Source: Corynebacterium vitaeruminis (GTDB lineage Bacteria; Actinomycetota; Actinomycetes; Mycobacteriales; Mycobacteriaceae). From it: 64,000 nt of DNA. The notes under the pieces are model-generated. The model saw only the letters and a list, made by a program, of their open reading frames with translations. It ran no database searches and was not told the origin of the DNA. Positions 45,445 to 55,062 of this stretch are shown here, in pieces (positions within the stretch are counted from its first letter, which is position 1; each line of letters starts with the position of its first letter). The translations under genes were made by a program, and so were the position numbers. The stretch covers positions 186,001-250,000 of the forward strand of contig NZ_JVVM01000022.1 of NCBI RefSeq assembly GCF_001054325.1, in the 5' to 3' direction.

Positions 45445-48400
45445 CTACTTCTTCTTTGCCACCACCGGCTCAATCGGGTTACCTCGCCAGGAGGTATGCG
45501 CAGGAACGTGGTCACCGCGCATGACGAGAGAACCGGGTTCGACGCGGCAGCCGTCGTCAAGCACAGATGCCGGCAGTACGACCGAGTGCGGTCCGAGCAC
45601 GGATCCGTGTCCGATGTGGACGGTGTCGAGCGTCATCACGCGGTCGGTGAACAGGTGCGTCTGAACGACACAACCGCGGCCGACAGAAGCACCTCGCTCG
45701 ATCGTGATCAGGTCGGTCTCGGGCAGCCAGTACGTCTCCAGCCACACGCCGTGGCCAACGTTCGCGCCGAGCAGCCGCATCGCGCGTGCGATACCGCCGG
45801 TGGCCATCGCCGGGTTCAGATACCACGGCGCGGCGACCATTTCGACGAACGTATCCTGCAGCTCATTGAGCCAGACGAACTTACTCCACAGCGGGTGGTC
45901 ACCGGGCTTGTGCTTGCCGACGCACACCCACTTGGCCACGATTGTGACCAACAGCCCCAGCGCACCGACAATCAGGAGTACGGCAGGGGAGAGCAGCCAC
46001 GCGACCAGCAGACCGAGCAGAGCAGCGCCAACCCCACCTGCAGTGACCAGCTCTGCGGTGAACATGCCGAGGGTCTGCAGGCTAAATAGCGTAATCGTAG
46101 CGAGCATGAGAGAGACCATCGGCGCCAGGACACGCAGAGTCTCGACAATGCCGCGGGCGACCTTCAGCCCTGTGGTCGGACGGTAGGTCTGCGCCGACTC
46201 ATCGCTGGAGACAGTGCCCACGCGGCGCATGCGCTCTGGCGGCGAACCCCACCAGTTGGAGCCGGACTTGGTCTTCTTTGGAGTAGAGGACAGCACGGCC
46301 ACCAGCGAGTTCTTCGCAAGCTTGCGTTCCGGAAGCGTGATGCCGGAGTTGCCCAGGAAGGCGCGCTTGCCAATCCGGGAGTCACCCACCAGCAGCCAAC
46401 CACCGCCGAGCTCGTAGCTGCCGACCATCGTGTCGTCGGCCAGGAAAGACTCGCCCTTGACGTGCAAGAACTTCGGAATACCAATCGCGGTCGAGACCTC
46501 GCTGTCGCGACCAATCTGAGCACCCAGCGCACGCAGCCACAGCGGAGTCAGCATGGAAGCGTAGATGAAGAACAGGTCGTGGCGAGCAGCGTCCATCAGG
46601 CGAATTGTTGCCCAGGACTGCCAGCCCACTCGCGACCGCACCGGGTACACACCCGGCTGCAGGCCGATGCTGAACAGGCGCACGAGAATCAGCGTCAGCA
46701 GGGCATACACCGCAACACCGGCGAAGGTGGCCGGAATAGCCCACAGCACGGCGCTGCCCAGCGTAGGCCAGAGATTCGAGGTAGTTAGCTCGGTGGTGCC
46801 GTCGATAAGCCCCGTGCCCCAACCGATGACCGCCGCCATTACGGCCGCCGCGGTGATCGGCACCAGGGTCAGCAACACAGCAGTAAGACCGTAAATAGCC
46901 ACCCAGTGGCGGCGGGCCGCTGGTACCTCCTGTGGGAAACGGTGCTTGGAACGACCGACCTTGCGAGCCGGGGAACCCGACCAGCGCGAGCCAGCCTTGA
47001 CCTTCTTCTCGCCGGTGACTGTGGAACCGGCCTCGATGTGAGCGTCATTGCCAATACGCGCGCCGGGCAGCAACGTCGAACGTGCACCGATGCGTGCGTG
47101 CTTGCCAATAGTGACCTCGCCGACATGGACGACATCGCCATCGACCCAGTAGCCGGACAGATCCACCTCCGGTTCGATGGAACAGTAATCATCAAGCTTG
47201 ACCAGCCCCGTCACCGGCGGAAGTGCATGCAGATTCACACCCTTGCCAATGTTGGCGCCGAGCATTCGGGCATACCACAGTACGAACGGCGCTCCCGCCA
47301 CCGAGTGCACGCCGGAGCTCTCTGCCAGGCGTTCGGCCGACCACAGGCGCAGATGCACCGAACCGCCACGCGGGTAATCGCCCGGGGTGATGTTGCGCGT
47401 GAGCAGGCGTGTCGTGGCCGCATTGATGGGCATGACTCCCAGCGGAGTCAGGAAGAACAGGGCCAGTACGGCCACCAACCAGCCTGGTAGTGCCAGCGGT
47501 CCGCCGATGACCCAGTTGATAATCGCAAGCCAGGTCACCCAGCGCATGCCACGTGCCCATTGCAGAGGCACCATGAGTCCGACCTGAGCCCAACGGGTCT
47601 TGCGGGACACAGGCGTCGGTTCGGGCACCTTTTCCAGGTGAGCGGTGGGGTCTGGCGCGTCGGCAAGCATGTCGTCGCTGATGAAACCGCGCGCGACCAG
47701 CTCTTCGGCGAGATTGCCCAGGCGCGGGTGGTCGTAGAGGTCACGCACGGCGACCTGCGGGGCGCGCTGGCGAATGCGCGCGATGACGCTCGCGGCCGCC
47801 AGCGACGTGCCGCCCAGAGCGAAGAAGTCCGACGCCGCGCCGGGCGCAGGTACGGACAACACATCTGCCCAGATATCGGACAGCCACTTCTCCACAGGGC
47901 TCAGCTTGTCGACGTCGCCCTCACCCGCACGCGCAGGCAGTGGCCACGGCAACGCCGCCTTGTCGACCTTGCCGGAGGTACGAACCGGCAGCTCATCCAT
48001 AATGTGCAGGCGTGGCACCATCGCGGCCGGCATGGCATCGCGGAGGATGTCCATGCACTTGTCGTAATTCATGGCCGAGGCGTCGCCACCGGCGCCGACG
48101 TAGCCGACCAGGATGGAGTCGCCAGCGCCGGTCTTCTGTACTACGACGGTCGCCTGAGTAGCCCCGGGGAGTGCGGCCAGGTGAGCTTCGACCTCGCCGA
48201 GCTCAATACGACGCCCGCCGATTTTCACTTGATCATCGACGCGGCCGGTGAAGTACAGTCCGTCCTCATCCATGATGACGTGGTCGCCGGTGCGGTACGC
48301 CCGCTCCCAGCCCAGGGCTGGCAGCGGTGCGTACTTCTCGGCGTCCTTCTCCGGATCCAAGTAGCGCGCGAGTCCCACACCGCCGATGACTAGCTCACCC

Positions 48401-49491
48401 TTCGTCCCCGGTGGGACGGGGTTGCCCTCCTCGTCGATGACGGTGAGATCCCAGCCGTCCAGCGGGAAGCCGATGGTCACGGGCTTGCCGGGCCTCAGCT
48501 CGATGCCGGAGGCCACGACTGTGGCCTCGGTGGGGCCGTAGGTGTTCCACATCTCGCGCTCAGGGGTGGACAGGCGCTCGACCAGCTCTTGCGGGCAGGC
48601 CTCGCCACCGACGATGAGCAGGCGCACGCTGTCGAGTGCTTCAGCGGGCCACAGGCCAGCCAGCGTCGGAACCGTGGAGACGGCCGTGATGTGGCGGGAA
48701 ATCAGCCATGGGCCCAGGTCCACGCCGGAGCGCACCAGCGAACGTGGGGCCGGCACCAGGCAGGCACCATTTCGCCAGGCCAGCCACATTTCCTCACAGG
48801 AGGCGTCGAAGGCGACGGACAGGCCGGCCAGGACGCGGTCGTCTGGGCCGAGTGGGCCTTCCGGGTGATTGGCCAAGAACCAGCGGGCCTCCGCATCGAC
48901 AAAAGCGGCGGCGCTGCGGTGGGTGACCGCCACGCCCTTGGGCTTGCCGGTGGAGCCGGAGGTGAAAATAATCCAGCAGTCGTCGTCAGGAGTGGGCTCC
49001 TGCGAGATGATCTCGCGTGCGCTCGGCGGCGTCGGTTCGGCTGCGTCCTCATCGGAGTCGGCATCGGAGTCCAGCGGGCGGGGGCGGTTACGTGCCGTCG
49101 ATCCCGCCAAATGTAGCCCCTCGGCATCGAAATAACCGGCGATACCGGCCTCGCCGAAGACCATTTCCGCACGCTCATCGGGGTCGTCCGCATCCACCGG
49201 AACGTAGGCGGCACCGGCGGCCATGATGGACAAAATTGCCAGGTAGAGCTCGCGACTTCCCGACGGCATCCGCACACCGATGCGGTCGCCACGACGGATA
49301 CCCTGCTCATAGAGCCACGTAGCTGTGGAATCAATCTCATTGATCAGTTCCGCATACGTGACGACAACCTCGCCGTCATCAATGGCCTCAGCCTCGGGGA
49401 ACCTTCGCGCGGTCGCCCGGACAATGTCAATGAGCGTGCGCTCAAGCGGCTGTTCGGTAGAGCGCAGGAACTTCGCTTCAGTGGTTGTCAC
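45445..49491 (-). CDS. Pls/PosA-type single-module peptide synthetase (poly-amino-acid synthetase candidate)
   Basis: A 1348-residue membrane enzyme with the architecture of epsilon-poly-L-lysine synthetase. An adenylation domain (residues ~15-530: IIFTSGSTGKPKGVAVTHR, NTYGPTEATV, YRTGD, GRVDDQVKIGGRRIELGE) is followed by a carrier domain with DFFALGGTSL (phosphopantetheine Ser563). Then come three membrane-helix pairs alternating with three hexapeptide-repeat domains. Read by eye against GrsA, the pocket is about D-A-E-T-I-G-T-V-V-K. Asp235 indicates an alpha-amino acid and Glu239 suggests a cationic side chain (inference). No thioesterase or condensation domain of standard type. The ATG overlaps the marR stop by 4 bases. 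The product is unknown. Confidence 0.85.
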   Translation of the reverse strand: MTTTEAKFLRSTEQPLERTLIDIVRATARRFPEAEAIDDGEVVVTYAELINEIDSTATWLYEQGIRRGDRIGVRMPSGSRELYLAILSIMAAGAAYVPVDADDPDERAEMVFGEAGIAGYFDAEGLHLAGSTARNRPRPLDSDADSDEDAAEPTPPSAREIISQEPTPDDDCWIIFTSGSTGKPKGVAVTHRSAAAFVDAEARWFLANHPEGPLGPDDRVLAGLSVAFDASCEEMWLAWRNGACLVPAPRSLVRSGVDLGPWLISRHITAVSTVPTLAGLWPAEALDSVRLLIVGGEACPQELVERLSTPEREMWNTYGPTEATVVASGIELRPGKPVTIGFPLDGWDLTVIDEEGNPVPPGTKGELVIGGVGLARYLDPEKDAEKYAPLPALGWERAYRTGDHVIMDEDGLYFTGRVDDQVKIGGRRIELGEVEAHLAALPGATQATVVVQKTGAGDSILVGYVGAGGDASAMNYDKCMDILRDAMPAAMVPRLHIMDELPVRTSGKVDKAALPWPLPARAGEGDVDKLSPVEKWLSDIWADVLSVPAPGAASDFFALGGTSLAAASVIARIRQRAPQVAVRDLYDHPRLGNLAEELVARGFISDDMLADAPDPTAHLEKVPEPTPVSRKTRWAQVGLMVPLQWARGMRWVTWLAIINWVIGGPLALPGWLVAVLALFFLTPLGVMPINAATTRLLTRNITPGDYPRGGSVHLRLWSAERLAESSGVHSVAGAPFVLWYARMLGANIGKGVNLHALPPVTGLVKLDDYCSIEPEVDLSGYWVDGDVVHVGEVTIGKHARIGARSTLLPGARIGNDAHIEAGSTVTGEKKVKAGSRWSGSPARKVGRSKHRFPQEVPAARRHWVAIYGLTAVLLTLVPITAAAVMAAVIGWGTGLIDGTTELTTSNLWPTLGSAVLWAIPATFAGVAVYALLTLILVRLFSIGLQPGVYPVRSRVGWQSWATIRLMDAARHDLFFIYASMLTPLWLRALGAQIGRDSEVSTAIGIPKFLHVKGESFLADDTMVGSYELGGGWLLVGDSRIGKRAFLGNSGITLPERKLAKNSLVAVLSSTPKKTKSGSNWWGSPPERMRRVGTVSSDESAQTYRPTTGLKVARGIVETLRVLAPMVSLMLATITLFSLQTLGMFTAELVTAGGVGAALLGLLVAWLLSPAVLLIVGALGLLVTIVAKWVCVGKHKPGDHPLWSKFVWLNELQDTFVEMVAAPWYLNPAMATGGIARAMRLLGANVGHGVWLETYWLPETDLITIERGASVGRGCVVQTHLFTDRVMTLDTVHIGHGSVLGPHSVVLPASVLDDGCRVEPGSLVMRGDHVPAHTSWRGNPIEPVVAKKK

Positions 49492-50288
49492 TTGAGAGAC
49501 CCCTTCTTATTCTTCTTCTTGCGCTTTTTCTTCTTCGACTTCTTGCGTTTAGGACGCGGGGCATCGCTTGACGACGTCTCCTGCGTCTTATTCTCCGCTA
49601 CAACATCGGTGTCTGTCTCGGTGGTTTCCGCAGCCGGGGTGCCGGTGCCGGTGCCGGTGTCGAGGCTTGCATCGGAGTCGTCGGCAAGCGATGCGAGCAG
49701 TACCCGTACCTCGGGTGAGCACTCGGCGACGGCGGCGCGTTCGGCTCTGCGGAGTGAGCGGCGCAGAGACGCGCGGGTGGTGTTGCCCGCTTCGGTCAAT
49801 GCGATGAGCTGGCGGCGACGGTCTTTGGCATCACGCGTGCGCTCAACCAGATTTGCCGACTCCAGAGAGTCAATCAGGCGAACCATGTCAGAGCGGTCCA
49901 TGCCGAGCAAAGCACTGAGCTCAGTCTGAGCCATGTCGCCGCCGTCGGCGATGGCCTCCAGAACCCAATAACCGCGGATGGACATGGACTCGATCTGGGT
50001 GCGGCCAAGAGCCGCGTTGACACTGGTGCGGACAGCTGCGTCGAGCTGTGCCAGGCACCAGGACGCGGACTTGCGCAGCGCGGCGGGTGCGACGGCGGGC
50101 TCGCTTGTGGCGCCAGACTTGGCCTTGGCCTTGGTGTTGGCCTTCGCTGCCTTGCGAGCCTTCTTCGACGTGGTGCTGCTCTGCGATTTGTTAGCAGGCA
50201 CCTTTGCGTCTACGTCGGCGGCCGCACCATCGCTGGTATCGGCTGAGTCCGCCGAGGAAAGTACGGATGAATCAGACATACCTCCCAT
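49488..50288 (-). CDS. MarR-family regulator with long Lys-rich ends
   Basis: About 266 residues. The middle (residues ~75-190) is a MarR winged helix (IESMSIRGYWVLEAIADGG, MAQTELSALLGMDRSDMVRLIDSLESANLVER, DRRRQLIALT). The N terminus is Ser/Ala/Lys-rich, and the C terminus ends in a run dominated by Lys and Arg. The ATG at 50288 lacks a ribosome site and may be leaderless; the ATG at 50279 is too close to its GGAGGT. It is translationally coupled to the Pls-like gene and so probably controls it. Confidence 0.85.
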   Translation of the reverse strand: MGGMSDSSVLSSADSADTSDGAAADVDAKVPANKSQSSTTSKKARKAAKANTKAKAKSGATSEPAVAPAALRKSASWCLAQLDAAVRTSVNAALGRTQIESMSIRGYWVLEAIADGGDMAQTELSALLGMDRSDMVRLIDSLESANLVERTRDAKDRRRQLIALTEAGNTTRASLRRSLRRAERAAVAECSPEVRVLLASLADDSDASLDTGTGTGTPAAETTETDTDVVAENKTQETSSSDAPRPKRKKSKKKKRKKKNKKGSLK

Positions 50289-50448
50289 AGTAGACAATCT
50301 GGGGACTCATCAATAATGGGACATGGCCAACTAATAAAGTGCCGGTTTTCCTGCAGATTGTTAGAAGGTGGGTGCTTTCGTGTTGGCAAATAAAAATACC
50401 CCGCGCGATGCAGGGCATGAACTACGAAGCAGGATATCTGGTTGGTGC

Positions 50449-50745
50449 TTAGTTGGCCTTCTCCATCGGACGACCAAAGTGTTCCCAGTCAATCATGCCG
50501 CCGGTGATGACAATGGTGTCGATACCGTTCTTCTCCAACCAGGAAGAGACCTGAGTGGCCCGTCCGCCGGAGCGGCACATCAGGAAAATGTCGGAATCCA
50601 GGTCCAGCTCGCCGTAGCGGGACGGAATCTCTTCCATGGGGATGTGGATGGCGCCGGTGGCGTGGCCGTCATCCCACTCCATCTGCGAGCGGACATCAAT
50701 GATCTGTGCGTCTTCAGGTACTTCAGGTACGTTTACGGTTTCCAT
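50449..50745 (-). CDS. Rhodanese-like protein
   Basis: A 98-residue single-domain rhodanese with IIDVRSQMEWDDGHATGAIHIP and the active-site loop MCRSGGRATQVSSWL, whose Cys could carry persulfide. The start at METVNVPEVP (50745) is chosen because TATAGT lies 7 bases upstream, which suggests a leaderless transcript. It may take part in sulfur transfer or thiosulfate handling. The partner is unknown. Confidence 0.9.
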   Translation of the reverse strand: METVNVPEVPEDAQIIDVRSQMEWDDGHATGAIHIPMEEIPSRYGELDLDSDIFLMCRSGGRATQVSSWLEKNGIDTIVITGGMIDWEHFGRPMEKAN

Positions 50746-50788
50746 AGTGCGCACTATACGCAATCGGTTCTTGTCTCTGGAAGCGCGA

Positions 50789-50816
50789 AGGCCGCCGGAG
50801 AAAAATCCGACGGCCT
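50789..50816 (-). terminator. Hairpin downstream of ppa
   Basis: AGGCCGCCGGA and TCCGACGGCCT pair with one C-A mismatch around GAAAAA. There is no clear U-tract on the minus strand, so termination is likely but not certain. Confidence 0.5.
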
Positions 50817-50884
50817 AAGAGTTGCATCACGGGAACCGCATCAAAGGTGCGATCCCCAGGAAGACGGCTTAGCTAGAGCAGCTC

Positions 50885-51358
50885 TTACTTGTGGCGCTCG
50901 ATAGCCTCAGCCAGGATGCGCTCTGCCTCAGCTTTGTCGCCCCAACCCGAACCGGAAACTTCCTTACCCGGCTCCAGGTCCTTGTAGTGGACGAAGAAGT
51001 GCTCAATCTCGTCCTTGGTGAACTGGGAAACATCGTCGATGTCCTGGTAGTTGTCGAAGCGAACGTCGTCGAGGACGCAGAGCAGCTTGTCGTCGCCACC
51101 GGCCTCGTCGGTCATCTTGAAAACGCCGAGCGGACGAGCCTTGACAATAACGCCCGGGAAAACCGGCTCCGGCAGGATTACGAGAGCGTCCAGCGGGTCG
51201 CCGTCCTCGCCGAGGGTTTCATCGATGAAGCCGTAGTCGGCCGGGTAGGCCATTGGGGTGAACAGGTAGCGGTCGAGGTAGACCTTGCCAGTCTCGTGGT
51301 CGACTTCGTACTTGTTGCGCTGACCCTTCGGGATCTCAATAGTGACCTCAACGCTCAC
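50885..51358 (-). CDS. ppa: Inorganic pyrophosphatase, family I
   Basis: Hydrolyses pyrophosphate to two phosphates, pulling biosynthetic reactions such as CysDN forward. The 157 residues contain [40 protein letters not shown] with the metal-binding Asp residues, and [14 protein letters not shown]. Soluble Mg-dependent type of normal length. Confidence 0.96.
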   Translation of the reverse strand: MSVEVTIEIPKGQRNKYEVDHETGKVYLDRYLFTPMAYPADYGFIDETLGEDGDPLDALVILPEPVFPGVIVKARPLGVFKMTDEAGGDDKLLCVLDDVRFDNYQDIDDVSQFTKDEIEHFFVHYKDLEPGKEVSGSGWGDKAEAERILAEAIERHK

Positions 51359-51482
51359 GGCGATGACTCCTTATAATCGGTGTACACTTCTCTGACGGCT
51401 ATCTTATGCGAAACCCGCTCAAAACCGTTTATTTGTGCACCTTAAGTGAGGTTTTGTTTCTAGGAAGAAGGTGTTTGTAATC

Positions 51483-52961
51483 GTGAGTAGTGCTGACTCC
51501 GAGAGCTCCAAAACCACCGCTAAGGGCACGCAAAAATCGCCCAGTTCCGTAGAATCCGACAAATCCAAGAATTCGCGGGGACTGAAAATCGGCGGTGCAA
51601 TCGCGGGTGTCCTCGTTATCGCAGCAGGCGGCGGAGCGGCGGTTGTCATCAACGACAATCGCCAGATTGTTGTCGATGCGCCGCCCGCCGTCAGCCATGT
51701 TCCTGCTCCCGTGACGACTGCGCAGTCTTCGCTTGACGACGACACTCTGACCCAAAAAGTCAGCGCAATCATGGATTCTGCGGCGGATGATTCCGCATTC
51801 GGCGAGCTGCATGGAATTGTCAGCGATGCTACGACCGGTCAGAGACTGTGGGGGAAGAACGACACCGCGGTGGCCGTCCCGGCGTCCAGCATGAAGATTC
51901 TCACCTCGGCCGCCGCACTCTTGGACTTAGGTGAAGATCACCGAGTCTCCACTCGCGTCTCACGGATCACGGGGACTAATGACATCGTATTGCACGGCGG
52001 GGGCGACCCTACCCTCAGCAAGGACGGGGAGGGGTTCTTCCAGGACTCGGCTTCAATCGCTAATTTGGCGGAAAAGATTTCCGTGGTCATTCCGGAGGGG
52101 GTCGGCAAGGTTTATCTCGACAACTCCCTATTCACCGAGAGCTTCCACGAGGCCTGGGAGCGCGAGGGGTTGGAGGATGGCTACATCGCACCGGTGGAGT
52201 CAGTGATGATGGACGCCGGTCGTATCGATCCGACGAACGAGGAATCGCGGCGAAGTGCCACGCCAGCCGCGGATGCAGCTGATGCGCTGGCCAAGGCACT
52301 TGGTGCGGAAAACGGAGGCAGCCTGAGAGATGCAGCCAAGGATGGTCAGCCACTGCCCTTGGATCCAGACCCAGTTGCGCTTGTGCAGTCGGCTCCGCTG
52401 GTTACCCGTCTGCACGAGATGATGATTTACAGCGACAACGTGCTCGCCGAATCCATTGCCCGTGAGGTGGCCATCTCTCGTGGACTGCCACCGACCTTTG
52501 ATGGGGCCGCACGTGCCGTGCGCGACACCCTCGCGGAGCACGGTTTTCCGCTCGACGGCGCGGTGCTGTCGGACTCCAGTGGCCTGAGTACGGATAACCG
52601 CATTTCTCCGCAGCATCTCTCCGAGGTGCTCAACTCGGCCGCGGGCCCGGTGGAATCGGCTGAGCAAGTGGGGGTGGCGGGGTCGCGGGAGTCGTCGGAA
52701 AGCACGTCGTTGCGGCCTCTGCTGGATAGCCTGCCGGTGGCGGCGGTGTCCGGCACTCTGGCGACGCGCTTTGCTGGCCAGTCCGGGGCGGGCATCGTAC
52801 GTGCGAAGACAGGCACACTGAATAAAGCCTCAGCGTTGGCGGGGTATGTGGTGACGAAGTCGGGGCAGGTGCTGACGTTCGCACTGATTTCCAACGAAGC
52901 GAGCCTGTTGCCGGCAAGAGCTGCGGCCGATAAAGCAGCGAGCGCCCTGGCGGAGATTTAG
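51483..52961 (+). CDS. dac: D-alanyl-D-alanine carboxypeptidase/endopeptidase, PBP4 (S13) family
   Basis: Trims peptidoglycan stem peptides outside the membrane. About 492 residues: a polar cytoplasmic start, one TM anchor (IGGAIAGVLVIAAGGGAAVVI), then the penicillin-binding domain with SSMK (VPASSMKILTSAAALLDLG), SDN (MMIYSDNVLAESIAR) and KTG (VRAKTGTLNKASALAGY). The GTG at 51483 is preferred over the GTG at 51471, which is too close to GGAAGAAGG. It ends 4 bases before tilS. Confidence 0.93.
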   Translation: MSSADSESSKTTAKGTQKSPSSVESDKSKNSRGLKIGGAIAGVLVIAAGGGAAVVINDNRQIVVDAPPAVSHVPAPVTTAQSSLDDDTLTQKVSAIMDSAADDSAFGELHGIVSDATTGQRLWGKNDTAVAVPASSMKILTSAAALLDLGEDHRVSTRVSRITGTNDIVLHGGGDPTLSKDGEGFFQDSASIANLAEKISVVIPEGVGKVYLDNSLFTESFHEAWEREGLEDGYIAPVESVMMDAGRIDPTNEESRRSATPAADAADALAKALGAENGGSLRDAAKDGQPLPLDPDPVALVQSAPLVTRLHEMMIYSDNVLAESIAREVAISRGLPPTFDGAARAVRDTLAEHGFPLDGAVLSDSSGLSTDNRISPQHLSEVLNSAAGPVESAEQVGVAGSRESSESTSLRPLLDSLPVAAVSGTLATRFAGQSGAGIVRAKTGTLNKASALAGYVVTKSGQVLTFALISNEASLLPARAAADKAASALAEI

Positions 52962-52965
52962 ACAT

Positions 52966-54087
52966 TTGAGTAATGAGTCGTTCTCAGCAACTTCAGGGGG
53001 GCAGCGCCCTGGAGTTGTAAAACCGTTTTGGCCAGACCGCAGCCCTCACTTCCTCGTCATTCGGCACGCTGTCCGCGCGATGGCGCAGCAGGTAGGGCAG
53101 GAGTTGGGTAGTGGTGTCGTCATTGGGCTTTCCGGTGGTGCGGATTCGCTCGCGCTGACCGCAGGGGTCTGTGCGGAAGCTTTCGGGGCTAAGGGTGCGT
53201 TGGCCAGCCGGAAAGTCCACGCCGTAGTGGTCGATCATCAGCTTCAGCAGGGGTCTGCAGAAGTCGCTGAGCGCGCCGCCCACATAGCTCAAGGGATGGG
53301 GGCTACGGCCGAGGTGATTGCGGTCGATATCAACAACGATTCCGACCGTGGTCCCGAATATGAGGCGCGGTTGGCTCGACACCGGGTCTTGCGGGAAGTC
53401 GCGCAATCTCGAGGTGCGGCACTGATGCTCGCCCACACACTGGATGACCAGGCGGAAACAGTTTTGCTGCGGCTGGCCAGGGGAGGCGGGCCACAGGCGC
53501 TGTCTGCTATCCGCGCGGACCTTACGTGGTCGGACGGGACTCGGATCCTGCGCCCGCTACTCGGTGTGCGACGCTCAGACACGCAGCGCTGCTGTGGCGA
53601 GCTGGGATTGAAGGTCTGGCATGACCCGCACAACCAGGACGACCACTACGCCCGCGTCCGGGTCCGACAGACGATTTTGCCACTGCTGGAGCAGGAACTG
53701 GGGCCGGGAGTTGCGGAAAATCTCGCTAAGACTGCGGCAATCGCAGCAGTCGATAATGACTTTTTGGACGCTCACGCCGAGTCAGCCCTGAATGCGCTGC
53801 TGGCGGAGGAAGAAGCGTCGGCATGCGGGGGTCTGCCTGTACGAGGGGTGGCTGAGCTTGACGACGCCATCGCGGTGCGCGTCCTTGCGCGTTGGTTGAG
53901 GCGAGCGAGTGCGGAGCCCAGCAGTAAACAAATCGACATGATTATGGCGCTCGTGCACCGTTATCACGGCCAGGGGGAGGTGCCGGTGACCCGGGGTCGC
54001 GATGACGCTGACCGAAATGCCAGGTTGGTCGTTGAGCGAAAAGATGGCACTCTACAATTGGTAATGAATCGTCCCGCGGTGTCTTAA
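52966..54087 (+). CDS. tilS: tRNA(Ile)-lysidine synthase
   Basis: Attaches lysine to C34 of the AUA-reading tRNA-Ile. The 373 residues carry the N-type ATP pyrophosphatase P-loop IGLSGGADSLAL near residue 55, AHTLDDQAETVLLRLARGGG and the family's LRPLLGVRRSDTQ. The TTG start with a weak ribosome site is uncertain. Its tight linkage to dac upstream and hpt downstream is the usual actinobacterial arrangement. Confidence 0.93.
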   Translation: MSNESFSATSGGQRPGVVKPFWPDRSPHFLVIRHAVRAMAQQVGQELGSGVVIGLSGGADSLALTAGVCAEAFGAKGALASRKVHAVVVDHQLQQGSAEVAERAAHIAQGMGATAEVIAVDINNDSDRGPEYEARLARHRVLREVAQSRGAALMLAHTLDDQAETVLLRLARGGGPQALSAIRADLTWSDGTRILRPLLGVRRSDTQRCCGELGLKVWHDPHNQDDHYARVRVRQTILPLLEQELGPGVAENLAKTAAIAAVDNDFLDAHAESALNALLAEEEASACGGLPVRGVAELDDAIAVRVLARWLRRASAEPSSKQIDMIMALVHRYHGQGEVPVTRGRDDADRNARLVVERKDGTLQLVMNRPAVS

Positions 54088-54208
54088 GAAAGGTGCCGCA
54101 ATCCAACATCCGGCGGCTGAGAATCATCGGTTGCCATAACCCCGAACTTGCACTGGGGCAGTTACGCTCCATCGACACGCCGCCATAGAAGTGCGGAAAG
54201 GAAATGCG

Positions 54209-54793
54209 ATGCATGATGTGAAGGATTTCAACGTCCCCGCAAACCCCTACGGCGATGAGGTAGAGGCAGTTCTTATTGGCGAAGAGGAGCTGCATGCTCG
54301 CATTGCCGAGATGGCGCATCGTGTGAATGAGAAGTACAAGGATGCCGACAGCGATCTGATTCTGGTCGCAGTGCTCAAGGGTGCGGTTTTCTTCCTGACT
54401 GACTTTGCTCGTCAGCTCAGCATTCCCAGCCAGATGGAGTTCATGGCAGTTTCCAGCTACGGAAACTCCAGCTCGTCGTCAGGCGTTGTACGTATTTTGA
54501 AGGACCTGGATCGCGATATTGAGGGACGTGATGTCGTGATTGTCGAGGACATCATCGACTCCGGCCTGACCCTGTCCTGGCTGATGAAGAACCTGCGCAA
54601 CCGCAATCCGCGCTCGCTGGAGGTCATTACGCTGCTGCGTAAGCCAGAGGCCGTGCGCACCAATCTGGATGTTGCGGATGTTGGATTCGACATTCCGAAC
54701 GAGTTCGTCATCGGTTACGGCCTGGATTACGCCGAGCGCTACCGCGATTTGCCGTACGTCGGCACGCTTCACCCGCGCGTTTACCAGAACTAG
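54209..54793 (+). CDS. hpt: Hypoxanthine phosphoribosyltransferase
   Basis: Purine salvage: makes IMP and GMP from hypoxanthine or guanine and PRPP. 194 residues from the ATG at 54209, which follows GGAAAGGA. The PRPP-binding loop [33 protein letters not shown] and the purine-binding [20 protein letters not shown] are all present. Confidence 0.96.
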   Translation: MHDVKDFNVPANPYGDEVEAVLIGEEELHARIAEMAHRVNEKYKDADSDLILVAVLKGAVFFLTDFARQLSIPSQMEFMAVSSYGNSSSSSGVVRILKDLDRDIEGRDVVIVEDIIDSGLTLSWLMKNLRNRNPRSLEVITLLRKPEAVRTNLDVADVGFDIPNEFVIGYGLDYAERYRDLPYVGTLHPRVYQN

Positions 54794-54936
54794 GCCAGTC
54801 TTCGGCGTTTCCTGCACGGTGCCGATGCTTTACGACGGGCATTGCGCGCGCACCCTCACGCTGTTCTAGCTGTGTTCCAGCTATGAAGAGTAGGAGTTGG
54901 AAACTTTTTTCGGTTGTGACGCGTTATACCTACTGT

Positions 54937-54964
54937 GGGGTCAGGTGCCATGAGCCCTGGCCCC
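54937..54964 (+). other. Hairpin between hpt and ftsH
   Basis: GGGGTCAGG pairs with CCTGGCCCC (one G-T) around a 10-base loop. There is no T-tract, so its role as terminator or leader structure for ftsH is unclear. A variant of the recurrent 11-mer (GCTTTACGACG) lies at 54827. Confidence 0.4.
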
Positions 54965-55062
54965 ATGTTGTGTCTTTGATGCGTCTTCGAGAAAAACTCG
55001 TTGATGCGTACAATTAATAAAAGCAACTAATAGATGTAGAGAGCGAAAAGCGAACCCACTGT

